Shown here: positions 1 through 8,541 of the stretch, piece by piece
Numbering within the stretch: the stretch's first letter is position 1
Layout: each line of letters starts with the position of its first letter
From: Alectoria sarmentosa
Taxonomy: Eukaryota > Ascomycota > Lecanoromycetes > Lecanorales > Parmeliaceae
Direction: 5' to 3'
NCBI GenBank assembly: GCA_009733775.1
Contig: WOGZ01000594.1
Coordinates: 1-12,996 of the forward strand
DNA length: 12,996 nucleotides
The notes under the pieces: generated by a model
What the model was told of the DNA's origin: nothing
What the model saw: the letters and a program-made list of their open reading frames with translations, nothing else
Database searches by the model: none
Program-made: the position numbers and the translations under genes

Positions 1-813
1 TTTAAAATTAAATATTTTTTAATAAATCTTTATTAATTTCATTTAACGTGCGTTTCGATATTTTTGAATCTCATTTATTAAATTTATTACATCGTTTTCG
101 TTTATTCGCTTCATTCGAAAATTAATTTGATTATTATTTTTATAAACGTATTTGAAAATGTATTTATAAACTTTAACGTTAACGCATATTTTCACATTAA
201 TGTAAACATTATATTTAATCGATAAATATAAATTATAAAACATTATTTAGCAATTTTATTTAAATTCATTTTTTGAAATTATAATAAATTTATATCGACG
301 ATAAATAAAATATTCGATATTTGATTTAAAGATAATATAATCGTTAAACTTCTTTAAAAACCGCTTATTGCATTAATTTTTATTCGAATTTTAATAAAAT
401 GAAATAATACTCGTTTTGTTTATAACGTAATAATTATAATTATTATAAATTATATATTTAATTACGATAATATAAAGATTGAAAAATCGCATATAATTAA
501 AATTTTTAATATTAATAATAACGTTTATTTCATTAACGTTTAAATAACGATTTTTAAAATATAATATAATGAATATATGAATATACGATAATTTTCGTTT
601 TTAAAATTTTATAATATAATAATACGTTGAAATTCGATCTTTTACGAACAAAAATTAATTAAAATTAAAATTAATAATCGAAATTTCAATCGATCGTAAT
701 TTTATTTTCGAGATAAAAAGAAAAAATTTGAGAACATTGTAAAATTTACAAATAAAAATTATAACGTATAAAGAATTGAACGATATCAAAAACATTTTTA
801 GAAATTGTGATCT
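1..813 (-). pseudogene. Helitron Rep (Helitron_like_N) domain, RIP-degraded, cut by window edge
   Basis: This is the rolling-circle replication-initiator part of a Helitron transposase, which nicks and joins element DNA. One minus-strand frame (codons starting at positions divisible by 3) can be read from about 813 to 1 with no indel. Seen in order: a stretch like the conserved region before the HUH motif; R-K-L-S-Y-I-H-I at 597-574, matching the family R-G-L-P-H-x-H-I with the first His changed CAT to TAT; a C-N-K-R-F motif near 372-358; F-Y-N-L-Y-L-S-I-K-Y at 240-211; I-N-V-K-I-C; and K-Y-I-F-K-Y-V-Y-K, whose tyrosines at 162-160 and 150-148 fit the Y2 pair. The only long stop-free stretch is 243-43. 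Several stops fall where Gln or Trp is expected. The helicase domain would lie beyond the left edge. The element's 5' and 3' ends are not seen. The family call is by motif recognition and I am fairly sure of it. Confidence 0.85.
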
Positions 814-975
814 ATATTAATTATTTAATTAATGTGTTTTTAAAAGATTTATTATAAATGAATTTATTAAAGGAAATGAGAGAGAGTTTATCAAACATCT
901 TTTTTTTCAAAATATCATTTATAAAGGTTTTTAACTTCAATTTGAACACTCTTATTATCAAATTAAATCGATCAA
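814..975. other. Less-mutated patch beside the Helitron remnant
   Basis: Between about 841 and 960 the base use changes. Cytosines stand in CpA and CpT contexts (caaacatc, cttcaatttgaacactc) and there is a GA-rich run (gaaatgagagagag), unlike the flanks where nearly all C is in CpG. I found no convincing protein in any frame, although V-Q-I-E-V-K-N-L-Y-K can be read on the minus strand at about 945-916. It may be the less-conserved Helitron N-terminus, an insertion boundary, or unique DNA that escaped RIP. Confidence 0.4.
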
Positions 976-1004
976 TAATTAATTCATTAAATAATAAATT
1001 AATG

Positions 1005-1081
1005 ATAATCTTAATTTATTTTAAATTATAAATAAAAATAATGAAGATGTTTAATTAATTAAATTTAATAATTAAGATTAT
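1005..1081. repeat. Inverted repeat with perfect 12-bp arms
   Basis: ATAATCTTAATT at 1005-1016 is the exact reverse complement of AATTAAGATTAT at 1070-1081, with 53 bp between. In such AT-rich DNA this could be chance. No other terminal features or target duplications were seen. The surrounding 976-1427 shows nothing else I can support. Confidence 0.4.
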
Positions 1082-1427
1082 ATAATCTTGATAAAGTTGT
1101 TTTATAAATCGTAAATCTTTTTGATATAAGAAAGAAAGAATAATACGTTATTTATTAATTTATACGTTTATAATAATTTCATCGATTTTAGCATTAATGA
1201 TTATTTGATAAATGTTAATTCGAATAATTTTTTGATTTTATTTTATTTAATGAAATTAATTGTTTTTAACGATTATATATGCATCGTAAACGAAATATTA
1301 AAATAATTTATCGCAATAAAAAAGGCGATTAAATTTAATAAAACGAATTTATATAAAATATTTATAAAAAATCAATTTAATAAATTTAAAAAAATAGAGA
1401 AATAAATTTATAAAAAAAGATTAATGT

Positions 1428-2369
1428 GATTCGTATTAAATTTTTTTAATTATTAACTCGTGAGACGAGATTATTATTATTATCTCGATTAATAAAAAGA
1501 TTTTTATTAAATGAAATATTTATAATAAATATATTATTATATTATGATTATTTATCGAATAAAGAAATAAATAAATAACGCAATAATATATAAGCGAAAT
1601 GTTAATATAAAACATTATATTTATCGTTATTTTGAATCTTAATTAAGACGTTTCTCGCTTTAAGCATATTTAATAAATTATTTATATCGTTTTTTTAAAT
1701 AATAACGATTTCATTTGAAATAAAACGATTATAAATACGTAAATTATAATGTTATAAGTTTTTATATAATAACTTATAATCTCGTGTAATTGAATCGATT
1801 TTTAATCTTTCAAATATCGTTTTAAGAATAATAATGTAAAAATTAATGCTTTTAAAAAAGATAATTATTTTTCGATGAAATTATTATTTAATGTTATTAT
1901 AATAATTATATTTAACATAATTAATATAAAAAACGCGATTGAGAAAAAGTTATATCATATTATGAATTATTTTTAAATGTTATTTATGATATAAATTTGA
2001 TTAAAAATCGATTTTCGCTTTTTAAAAACGTTAAAATAAATATATAAATGATAATCGCGCTTTGTATCTTACATATAAATAAAATAATCGAATAATTAAT
2101 AATAATTTATTATGAGATTATCGAGGCGGCGTTATTATATTAAACGTTATGAGCGCGATATTTCTTATATTCATCGATTAAAATCATAATATTAAATTTC
2201 AAAAAGTGTAAAATATTGTTAATATCACGTTTATTGAAATTAATAAAATTATTTACATTCGTTTTAATTTTATAATGCTCTTTATTCTCGCCTTAATCGT
2301 TTTTTAATCGTTATTTTATAAAAAATCTATTTTAAATGTAACGATTTCAATTTTATCGTTATTATAACA
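1428..2369 (+). other. Unassigned degraded stretch with a weak coding-like plus-strand frame
   Basis: No gene recognised. One plus-strand frame through about 1428-1850 reads like RIP-decayed protein: long runs without stops, basic residues regularly spaced, for example L-L-T-R-E-T-R-L-L near 1450-1476 and later S-R-V-I-E-S-I-F-N-L-S-N-I-V near 1780-1820. I could not match it to a transposase, gag or RT motif. A perfect 5-bp-arm hairpin, CTCGT-GAG-ACGAG, lies at 1457-1469. From about 1850 to 2369 I see no frame worth calling. It is probably another old repeat. Confidence 0.25.
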
Positions 2370-3250
2370 TTATTTAAATAACTCGTTTTTAAACGACGCC
2401 GCATTATATCGATCACAAATTTGATTTATAAAATCGAAATTATATCGCAAAAATTTTATAATGTATAAATAACGCGCAATATAATTTATTAATTTTATTA
2501 AAAATTGAATAATTATTAAAAAAGAATTAAAAGACGAATTTGAAAAAAGGCTATTAAAGGAATTAATATCAAAATTTTTTATTAATAAATCTCGCAATAA
2601 AGGATTCTTTATATCGATTAAAACACTTTTTAATCGTTTAAAAATATAAAAAACGCGTCGTTGAATGAAAAAGAAAATAATAAGCGAGATAAAAAATGAG
2701 AACGCGTTTTAAGAAGATGAAAATCGATTAACTTGAAAGAATAACGATTATAAAGATAAAATGTTTATTTGAATTCTTTTTAAAGGTTTTTCACGTCCTT
2801 TTAAAATAATAATAATTAATTTTTTAATAATAATTAATGTTTTGTCTCGATTATCGACGAAGAAAGATTCGCTTAAAAGATAACATTTATACGCGTTAAT
2901 AAGAGTTTTAAAAAAATGCTAAGAAACGATTTTAATATCGAGTTCATTTAATCACACATTTTGAAAAAACATCGATAACGAATGTATTTATTTGATAATC
3001 GATTAATATATTAATAAAAAAATAATGATTACACGCGTTTTAATAAATAAACAATTGAAATGAAAAAAAGTTTAATCGTTTCAAATAAGCGTCGTGCGAC
3101 TTTAAGATAAATATTTGAATGATTTTTTACATCGTTAATAATAAATCGATAAATATCATTTTTATATCATTGAAAAGCGTAAATAAGATATTATAATTTA
3201 CGAAAATATAAAAAAATTATATATTGAAAAAAGTAGAGAGCATAGAGTGT
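2370..3250. pseudogene. Possible degraded coding region, strand and family unresolved
   Basis: Two readings compete. On the minus strand, 2597-2370 is open for 76 codons but begins at TTG and is rich in Phe, Ile and Leu, as the complement of a Lys/Glu/Asn-rich sequence would be. On the plus strand, a frame from about 2381 reads as a charged protein with scattered stops (K-K-E-L-K-D-E-F-E-K-R-L-L-K-E-L near 2520-2570), then a Ser/Thr-rich section (about 2780-2900) and a basic section (K-R-R-A-T-L-R near 3090). I favour the plus strand because its stops fall in TGA/TAA contexts expected from Trp and Gln codons and its composition resembles the sense strands of the gag genes further right. No catalytic motif is seen and the family is unknown. 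It could be a gag-like or host-gene fragment. Confidence 0.3.
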
Positions 3251-4807
3251 AAGATTTTTATATACAAATTTTTAATAAAAATATTTAAAAGACTTAAACG
3301 TCGTTACTCGAACGCTATTCGAAATAAAAAACTTATTTAATTTTTTAATTAATTACATATACAAATTTAAGATATTTTAGCTCAATCTTATATTATTTTT
3401 TTATATATATTAATTAATAATAAATAATTTATAAATTTAATATAATAATATTTTATATAAAAATTTATATATGCAATAAAGTAAATATATATATATATTA
3501 AAGTCGCATTAATTTTATTTTATTAAATTTTCTAAATTTTATAATATATTATAATAATGCTATTAAAATTATTACGAGATAATTATAAATAATAAAGTTT
3601 AAAAACTGTTTTTAAATGTTTTATGTATCGTAATAACGTTTAAAAAAGAGATTTTAATAAAGAAATTAATGAAAATAAAAGAGATGCGCGAAAGATTCGA
3701 AGAGAATATAAAATATATAATATTTTTTTATGTCGCAAAGAGAATTGTGTAAGGCGATTTTATATAAAAAAGATTTTATAATGTTTATAAAAAAGATTTT
3801 AATTATATTAAATAAAATATATAATGTGAGTGAATTATAATAATAAAATAAGAAAAAAAAATCGCATTTACTATTATAAGCGTATTTTATCTTTTTAATA
3901 AAGTTAACTTTTCTTTAACATTATATTTTTTTAACATGATTTAATTAAACTTAACGTATTTTAATAAAAACATTTATTTTTATATAATTTTATATATATA
4001 TATAATTTCTTCTCATTTAATTGTTTTATTTAATATATTTATATAATATAACTTTATATTAATTTTAATATTATAATTAAGTTATTTTATTTACTTTATT
4101 CGTATTAATTAACGAATTTAAAAAATTATATTAATAAAAACTTTATCAAAATATAAAAATAATTAAAATATCGTATTTTTAAATTAAGTTATTTACGATA
4201 ATTAAAAATCGAATAATTCGCATTAAAATAACGATTCGCCTCGTTAATAATAGCGAATATAAAAAATAAAATAAAATTATTTAATTAGCGAATCGAAAAA
4301 AATGATTATTTATTACTTTTATATAATTTAAGTTAAGATAATATTAATTATATCGTTCGAAAAATCATTATTAAAGATTTTTAAACCTTTCACGATATTA
4401 TCATTAAATAAGAAATCACGATTTTATAATCTTTTAAAGTCGACTTTCTTTACTTCGCATTATCAAGTTTTTTATACGAAATCGACGATTATATAATAAA
4501 GACCTTTTGCATAAATAACGAAATTGAAAAAACGTTATTTAATTAACATATTGTTTTCACGAAAGTTTAATAAATAAATAAACAATTAAATAACATCTTT
4601 GCATAATTATTTAAACACAAAATCAAATTTCTTTATTATATAAAAAATTGTTAAATATTATTAAATAAGAAATGTTTATACTTTTTTTAACATAATACTT
4701 TTTAACATTACTTTTATTAAAGTACTTTAATAACTCTTTATTTTCTTTTAAAAGAATTTTCTTTCTCATCGAAATATTCTTCAACTTTTATATTAATTAT
4801 ATATAAA
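3251..4807. other. Gene-free, very AT-rich stretch; probable 5' LTR and leader of gypsy A
   Basis: No coding frame is supported here. The stretch contains short TA runs (about 3485-3498 and 3991-4004) and an inverted pair (CGATTCGC 4232-4239, GCGAATCG 4288-4295). A less-mutated section at about 4380-4520 has C in CpT and CpA contexts. Because gag of gypsy A starts near 4808, its LTR and leader should lie in the right part of this stretch. The partner 3' LTR is not in the window, so the limits cannot be set. Confidence 0.35.
4232..4295. repeat. Short inverted pair, 8-bp arms
   Basis: CGATTCGC at 4232-4239 is the exact reverse complement of GCGAATCG at 4288-4295, with 48 bp between. The arms hold two of the few CG-containing words nearby. 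It may be a hairpin in the presumed LTR/leader of gypsy A or chance. Confidence 0.3.
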
Positions 4808-6114
4808 ATGTTTCGATTCGATCGTGTAAAATAATATAACTTAATAATAAACTTTTTAATTTAAATAAAAAATTATAACGTTATCTTATTATTAAATATT
4901 TTAAAAGAGAAAGTTGTTAACATCGATATCGCATAAAATATCGTCAACTTAACACAATTTCAAACTTATTTTAAGAAAAAGTTTATTAATATTTAAAAGA
5001 TAATTAAACATATTCGTATCGAGCGTGATGTATTTAAATAATTTATAAAATAATATAAGAAATTGCAAAATAATAACGATAAATTTCAAAAGTATCTTAA
5101 TATAATTATGTTAATAAAGACTTTTATGTTAAAAAATTCAACAAATTAATTTCTAAAAGAATTAAATCTTTTAAATTATTTAATTAATTTATTTTTACGA
5201 ATAAAAAGAGTTTTATATAAAACGAATGATTTTTCAAAATAAATCACAAATTTATTATTAATTATAATTAAAGTTTTATTATTAATTTTAAGTTAATTTA
5301 TATTATTTTTAAATTAAAAGAAAAAGCTTTAAAATAAATCATAAAACGTCGATTGAGAAATTGTTCGAATTTATACGAATTTTATAAAAAGACAATAAAT
5401 GATTTAGTCGATATTTACGAGACTTTTAATTAATAAAATAATGCGAAATAACAATATAACTTACTCTAACAAAATATTATATTTTTTATAAAATTTTACG
5501 TCGATTTTATTAGATTTAATTAAATTATTAATAAAGATAAAAATAATATAATATAACATTTACGTTTAAAAATTCGTGAAGGTTTATAAAAAAATTAAAA
5601 CGTATATAAAAATTTCAACGAATTAATATTCGTTAAAAAGTATTTACGAAAATTAAATAACATTTAATATGTTGAATATAAAGAAAAGTTTAAAATATTT
5701 ACATTTAAAACGACATTTTTAATAAAGAAATCAGATATTTTAATAATAACGAAAATTATTCGCATTATAATAATATTTATAAAAATTATTATATTAATTT
5801 TATTTATTAAAGTTAAAATTAAAGTTAATATTAAAAAGCTTATATTTTATAATTGTAATTAAATTAATTATATTAAGCGTAATTATTTTTAATTAAATAA
5901 GAAAATTATTCGAATATACGTTATAAAAATGAATAATAATAATGAAAATAATTTATATAATCTTTAAAAAAACTCTTCGAATAACTCGAGAAAAGATTAA
6001 TTTTTTTAAAAATCACGATAATAGATAATACGAACGTGTGTTTAACGAATATTTTAAATAATTTCTTAATATGTCAATTCTTTCAAGTGACAATTACGTT
6101 ATTATCGCAAAATT
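4808..6114 (+). pseudogene. gag: gag of gypsy A (structural nucleocapsid protein), degraded
   Basis: Gag forms the particle that packages retrotransposon RNA. An ATG at 4808 opens a frame that runs, through stops, into a charged helical stretch (E-K-V-V-N-I-D-I-A from 4907, then Q-F-Q-T-Y-F-K-K-K-F and I-R-I-E-R-D-V-F-K near 4955-5035), as expected for a coiled N-terminus. After a frame change at about 5245-5270 comes a capsid-like region: F-K-L-K-E-K-A-L-K-stop (about 5310-5337), fitting the family pattern of a soluble helix ending in A-L-x-W, and D-L-V-D-I-Y-E-T-F-N at 5401-5430. A basic tail leads to a zinc knuckle at 5845-5886. The same frame passes on into protease, so gag and pol were probably one ORF here. 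The start is chosen because it is the in-frame ATG ahead of the first protein-like segment; it could lie elsewhere. Confidence 0.8.
5845..5886 (+). other. Degraded CCHC zinc knuckle, gypsy A gag
   Basis: Codons read F-Y-N-C-N-stop-I-N-Y-I-K-R-N-Y, which fits CX2CX4HX4C. The second Cys (TGT, 5854-5856) survives. The His (5869-5871) and last Cys (5884-5886) have become Tyr by single transitions, and the internal stop fits CAA to TAA. The first Cys position is Phe, which RIP alone would not give. Confidence 0.72.
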
Positions 6115-6165
6115 AATAAATAATATTTACGAATTCTTTTATAAATTGCGAACGCATCGAGATTT

Positions 6166-6170
6166 ATATC
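6166..6170. repeat. Target-site duplication of mini-element 1 (left), ATATC
   Basis: ATATC lies immediately before the LTR start TG at 6171 and recurs exactly at 7175-7179 after the second LTR. Five bases is a usual duplication for LTR retrotransposon integrases. Confidence 0.85.
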
Positions 6171-6329
6171 TGTTATAATTTCAGCTCATAGTCTTATATG
6201 ATTCGATTAAGCCTAGCGCGACTTGATATTATTTACATATTCGACTTTATAATATATATTTTCTTTTTATAACTATTATTTCGTGTATATCGAAATATAA
6301 AGCATTTAGTATTATTTTAATCTTTAACA
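6171..6329 (+). repeat. 5' LTR of mini-element 1
   Basis: 159 bp, starting TGTTATAATTTC and ending TTTAACA. A TATA-like run (tttataatatatat) lies near 6245-6258 and may be the promoter. Confidence 0.88.
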
Positions 6330-6397
6330 TAATAATAACTATTCGATTTGAGATTTAATCGTCTTTAAGTTATAATAAATCATATTAACGATATTAG

Positions 6398-6410
6398 CTC
6401 GCTCTGCGAG
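6398..6410. repeat. Perfect hairpin CTCGC-TCT-GCGAG in mini-element 1
   Basis: Five-base-pair GC-containing arms around a 3-base loop, about 70 bp inside the 5' LTR. The position would suit an RNA structure in the leader, but this is only inference. Confidence 0.45.
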
Positions 6411-6678
6411 AGACATTATAAGTATTGATTAACGAGATACGAAAATAATATCATAATACGAACGTGAGTTTACGACAATAATAACGAAAATAATAAGTTT
6501 ATTATATTGAATAATAATAAGAAATGAGTTTATTATAATAATAAAATACGATACGATTTCTTTATTAAGTATATCGATTCGAAAATAAATTTGCTATAAA
6601 GACGATCAAATACGAATAACATCGTTACGATATACGACTTTCATATTTTTAAATTCTTATAACACGTCTCGAACTCAG

Positions 6679-6708
6679 CGATCATTAACGATTATTAACG
6701 ACTATTAA
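6679..6708. repeat. Three copies of a 10-bp unit, CGAYYATTAA
   Basis: CGATCATTAA, CGATTATTAA and CGACTATTAA stand in tandem, differing only by C/T, in the interior of mini-element 1. Confidence 0.75.
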
Positions 6709-6734
6709 TAATCGAAGTTTTATAAAAAACAAAT

Positions 6735-6770
6735 ATGACTTAAATGACTTAAATGACTTAAATGACTTGA
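6735..6770. repeat. Four copies of a 9-bp unit, ATGACTTAA
   Basis: Three exact copies and a fourth reading ATGACTTGA. This is a minisatellite-like array within mini-element 1 and might vary in copy number between element copies. Confidence 0.85.
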
Positions 6771-7001
6771 ATAATTTAAAATTTGAAATAAATTTATAAA
6801 ATACGAGTTGATATGTGAAGAATAATGAATTGCGATATTATATAATAAAAACTATTAAAAAATAAAGATAAAATGAAATAGCAGTAAGGCTTATTATAAA
6901 GAAAAATGTGAAAAGTTAAAATAAAAAACGATTATGAGTCTTCGAACTCTTCGTGATAAGAAATGATTATAAAGGAATTTGTTATAAAAATATAACGATG
7001 T

Positions 7002-7012
7002 GAAGAAAAAAA
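7002..7012 (+). other. Probable polypurine tract of mini-element 1
   Basis: GAAGAAAAAAA ends three bases before the TG of the right LTR, the position where plus-strand DNA synthesis is primed in LTR elements. It fixes the element orientation as plus. No matching tRNA primer-binding site was recognised after 6329. Confidence 0.55.
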
Positions 7013-7015
7013 TAA

Positions 7016-7174
7016 TGTCATAATTTCAACTCACAGTCTTATATAATTCGATTGAGTCTAGCGCGACTTAACATTATTTACATATTCGGCTTTATAATAT
7101 ATATTTTCTCTTTATAGCTATTATTTCGTGCATATTAAAATATAAAACATTTAACATCATTTCGTTTTTTAATA
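7016..7174 (+). repeat. 3' LTR of mini-element 1
   Basis: Partner of 6171-6329 at a constant offset of 845. It starts TGTCATAATTTC and ends TTTAATA, followed by the duplicated ATATC at 7175-7179. Confidence 0.88.
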
Positions 7175-7179
7175 ATATC
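7175..7179. repeat. Target-site duplication of mini-element 1 (right), ATATC
   Basis: Exact copy of 6166-6170. Joining 6170 to 7180 puts the protease codons ttt-ata-tcg-tta back in one frame. Confidence 0.85.
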
Positions 7180-7534
7180 GTTATTAATAAAATTATTATA
7201 TTTAAAATATATAAACGTTTATAAATCAAATTTATTTCTTTTTAAATCAAAATTATTACGAGATTATAATGAACGATTGTTTAAACAATTTATTACTTAT
7301 TATCTTTTATTTACTTTGAACGTATATAATTATAAAAAAAGGGTTTATTTTATCTTTATCGCTTTATTAAAACAATACGATTTAATTTTCGAAAAATTAT
7401 AAATAAATAAATAAAAAGTAATTCTCGATATGTTAAAAAATAAAATATTATTTATATTTAAACGATGTAAATATGACGATAATAAGATATTAATATTTAA
7501 AAATTTATTGTTTTTATTAACAACATCATTTATT

Positions 7535-7539
7535 ATTAT
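7535..7539. repeat. Target-site duplication of mini-element 2 (left), ATTAT
   Basis: Directly before the LTR start at 7540, and repeated exactly at 8537-8541. The word is simple AT sequence, but the frame repair across the insert supports it. Confidence 0.78.
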
Positions 7540-7670
7540 TATTAAAGAATAAAATTTGAATTATATATTTATAGTGTGTGTGTAAAATGTATATAAAGAA
7601 TTTATATATTTATTTCGCAGATATGTGCGATGTTAAATCACATTAATAAAAGTTTTAACGTATCGTAATA
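7540..7670. repeat. Left LTR of mini-element 2
   Basis: 131 bp, starting TATTAAAGAATAA (TG to TA) and including a short TG run near 7574-7582. The conserved core with ATTTCGCAGATAT is shared with the right copy. Confidence 0.85.
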
Positions 7671-7970
7671 ATATACTCACAAAAAACAACAAATGCTATA
7701 TTTTTATGATTGATTCCCTAAACAAATACATTGAACATACGTCGTTTATATTATTATATCACTTATTTTTGATTTATAACCTTCATATTCTTCGCGAGAT
7801 GAATGTATTCGAGCGGAGAGACGAAAACGAGAAAAAAGACGAGCAGAAAAATGAGATTTAAAGCGCTGTTTAAGTAAAAAAAAAAAACTATAAATTTATA
7901 TAATGGTCGAGTGTGAGATCGTAAAGAGTAAGTTCGTTTTAATAAGGTTATTAATGTTAATAATAACCTT
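7671..7970. other. Less-mutated interior of mini-element 2
   Basis: From 7671 to about 7745 many C lie before A or C (cacaaaaaacaacaaatgc, gattccctaaacaaatac), a base use not seen in the flanking LTRs. A GA/CG-rich part (7801-7860) follows. It may be unique or captured DNA that RIP touched lightly. A minus-strand open frame (8026-7763, 87 codons from TTG, no ATG) spans it. That frame reads as a basic repeat followed by a hydrophobic segment, and I do not regard it as a supported gene. Confidence 0.5.
7944..7970. repeat. Hairpin with perfect 10-bp arms
   Basis: AAGGTTATTA (7944-7953) and TAATAACCTT (7961-7970) are exact reverse complements around a 7-base loop, followed by TTT. It lies just before the 12-bp tandem array. 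Function unknown. Confidence 0.6.
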
Positions 7971-7972
7971 TT

Positions 7973-8044
7973 TCGTGATGTTCTTCGTAATGTTCTTCGC
8001 AAAATTCTCCGCAAAATTTTTCGCAATAATTTATTGCAATAATT
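7973..8044. repeat. Six diverged copies of a 12-bp tandem unit
   Basis: Units at 7973, 7985, 7997, 8009, 8021 and 8033 follow the pattern TCGYRAWRWTYT: TCGTGATGTTCT, TCGTAATGTTCT, TCGCAAAATTCT, CCGCAAAATTTT, TCGCAATAATTT, ATTGCAATAATT. The period is a multiple of 3, which is why a repeated Arg-rich peptide appears on the minus strand. Confidence 0.8.
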
Positions 8045-8405
8045 AATACTTTTGTTTTTACTTTTATTATATCGATTTTAACATCACGATAAATTGTTTT
8101 TATTATAATAACAATAAGTTAAAGCGTTATTCAAATGTTTAATCGAGCACGTATTGAATAAAAATGATAAAAAAATTGATTTACTTTATTAAGAAGTTTA
8201 AAAACGAGATTTAATTATCGAATATTATAATGTAAATATTAAATAATTTATTGAAAAAATTAACGATGATGTTTAATGCGTAAATTATGATAATTTAATT
8301 GCGTAACGAAAACGCGAAAGATTGATTGTCGATATATAATAATCACGAATTAAACGACGATATAAACGACTCGAAAAAATATCTGAGTTAAATGTTATTA
8401 TTAAT

Positions 8406-8536
8406 TGTTAAGAAATAAGATTTAAATTATATATTTATAATGTGTGTATAAAATGTATATGAAGAATTTATATATTTATTTCGCAGATATATGCGATATC
8501 AAATTACGTTAATGAAAGTTTTAACGTATCGTAATA
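8406..8536. repeat. Right LTR of mini-element 2
   Basis: Partner of 7540-7670 at a constant offset of 866. It starts TGTTAAGAAATAAG and ends GTAATA, followed by ATTAT. Confidence 0.85.
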
Positions 8537-8541
8537 ATTAT
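8537..8541. repeat. Target-site duplication of mini-element 2 (right), ATTAT
   Basis: Exact copy of 7535-7539. From 8542 the gypsy A frame resumes. Confidence 0.78.

Larger units (their letters stand above)
6171..7174 (+). mobile_element. Mini LTR element 1 (TRIM-like, non-autonomous), 1004 bp
   Basis: Two 159-bp direct repeats bound 686 bp of non-coding DNA. The LTR starts TG and ends CA (CA became TA in the right copy). The repeats align without indels: 23 differences, 22 of them transitions. By my count 10 transitions are in CpA/TpG context, 6 in CpT/ApG, 2 in CpC/GpG and 4 in CpG. A purine-rich tract precedes the right LTR, which sets the plus orientation. The interior is far too short for gag-pol and no protein motif was seen; it carries a hairpin and two small tandem arrays. 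It must have been moved by an autonomous partner not visible here. It interrupts the gypsy A protease. Confidence 0.88.
6115..7539 (+). pseudogene. Aspartic protease of gypsy A, split by mini-element 1
   Basis: This retropepsin-type protease would cut the Gag-Pol precursor. The left part ends with A-N-A-S-R-F-I (6148-6168), which fits an active site of the form A-G-A-S-G-F-I with both Gly mutated; the catalytic Asp itself is no longer readable. Mini-element 1 sits inside the next codon. After it, from 7178, the same frame continues: L-R-D-Y-N-E-R near 7258-7280, then L-F-T-L-N-V-Y-N-Y-K, V-Y-F-I-F-I-A-L-L-K-Q-Y-D-L-I (ending at about 7387), which matches the family C-terminal region before a G-x-x-W-L. 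A post-protease stretch with I-L-D-M-L-K-N-K-I-L-F follows to 7539, where mini-element 2 is inserted. There are few stops in 7180-7400, so this part is relatively well preserved. Confidence 0.8.
7540..8536. mobile_element. Mini LTR element 2 (TRIM-like, non-autonomous), 997 bp
   Basis: Two 131-bp direct repeats bound 735 bp. The repeats have 14 differences, all transitions, and no indels. The right copy starts TGTTAAG; both end GTAATA (CA to TA). Its LTR sequence is unrelated by eye to that of mini-element 1, so this is a second family of nearly the same size. No gag, protease or RT motif fits in the interior. The left half of the interior keeps many C in CpA and CpC contexts and has a hairpin and a 12-bp tandem array. 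I found neither a clear polypurine tract nor a primer site, so orientation is unknown. It interrupts gypsy A just after the protease; removing 7540-8541 (1002 bp, 334 codons) restores the A frame. Confidence 0.85.

Noticed and set aside
2370..2597. Minus-strand open frame of 76 codons taken as a gene
   Set aside because: It begins at TTG, has a Phe/Ile/Leu/Asn composition typical of the complement of a Lys/Glu-rich sequence, and shows no known motif. A plus-strand decayed protein explains the region at least as well.
3485..4004. TA runs as microsatellites of interest
   Set aside because: Short and expected at this AT content.
6171..7159. First LTR boundary for mini-element 1 ending at CATCA (7159)
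   Set aside because: That end gives no target duplication. Extending the gap-free alignment by 15 bases gives CA/TA ends and the exact ATATC duplication.
7763..8026. Minus-strand open frame of 87 codons with an Arg-rich repeat and a hydrophobic segment
   Set aside because: It has no ATG start (TTG only), the Arg-rich repeat is a by-product of the 12-bp DNA array, and it lies inside a non-coding LTR element. It is kept only as a note to that element.
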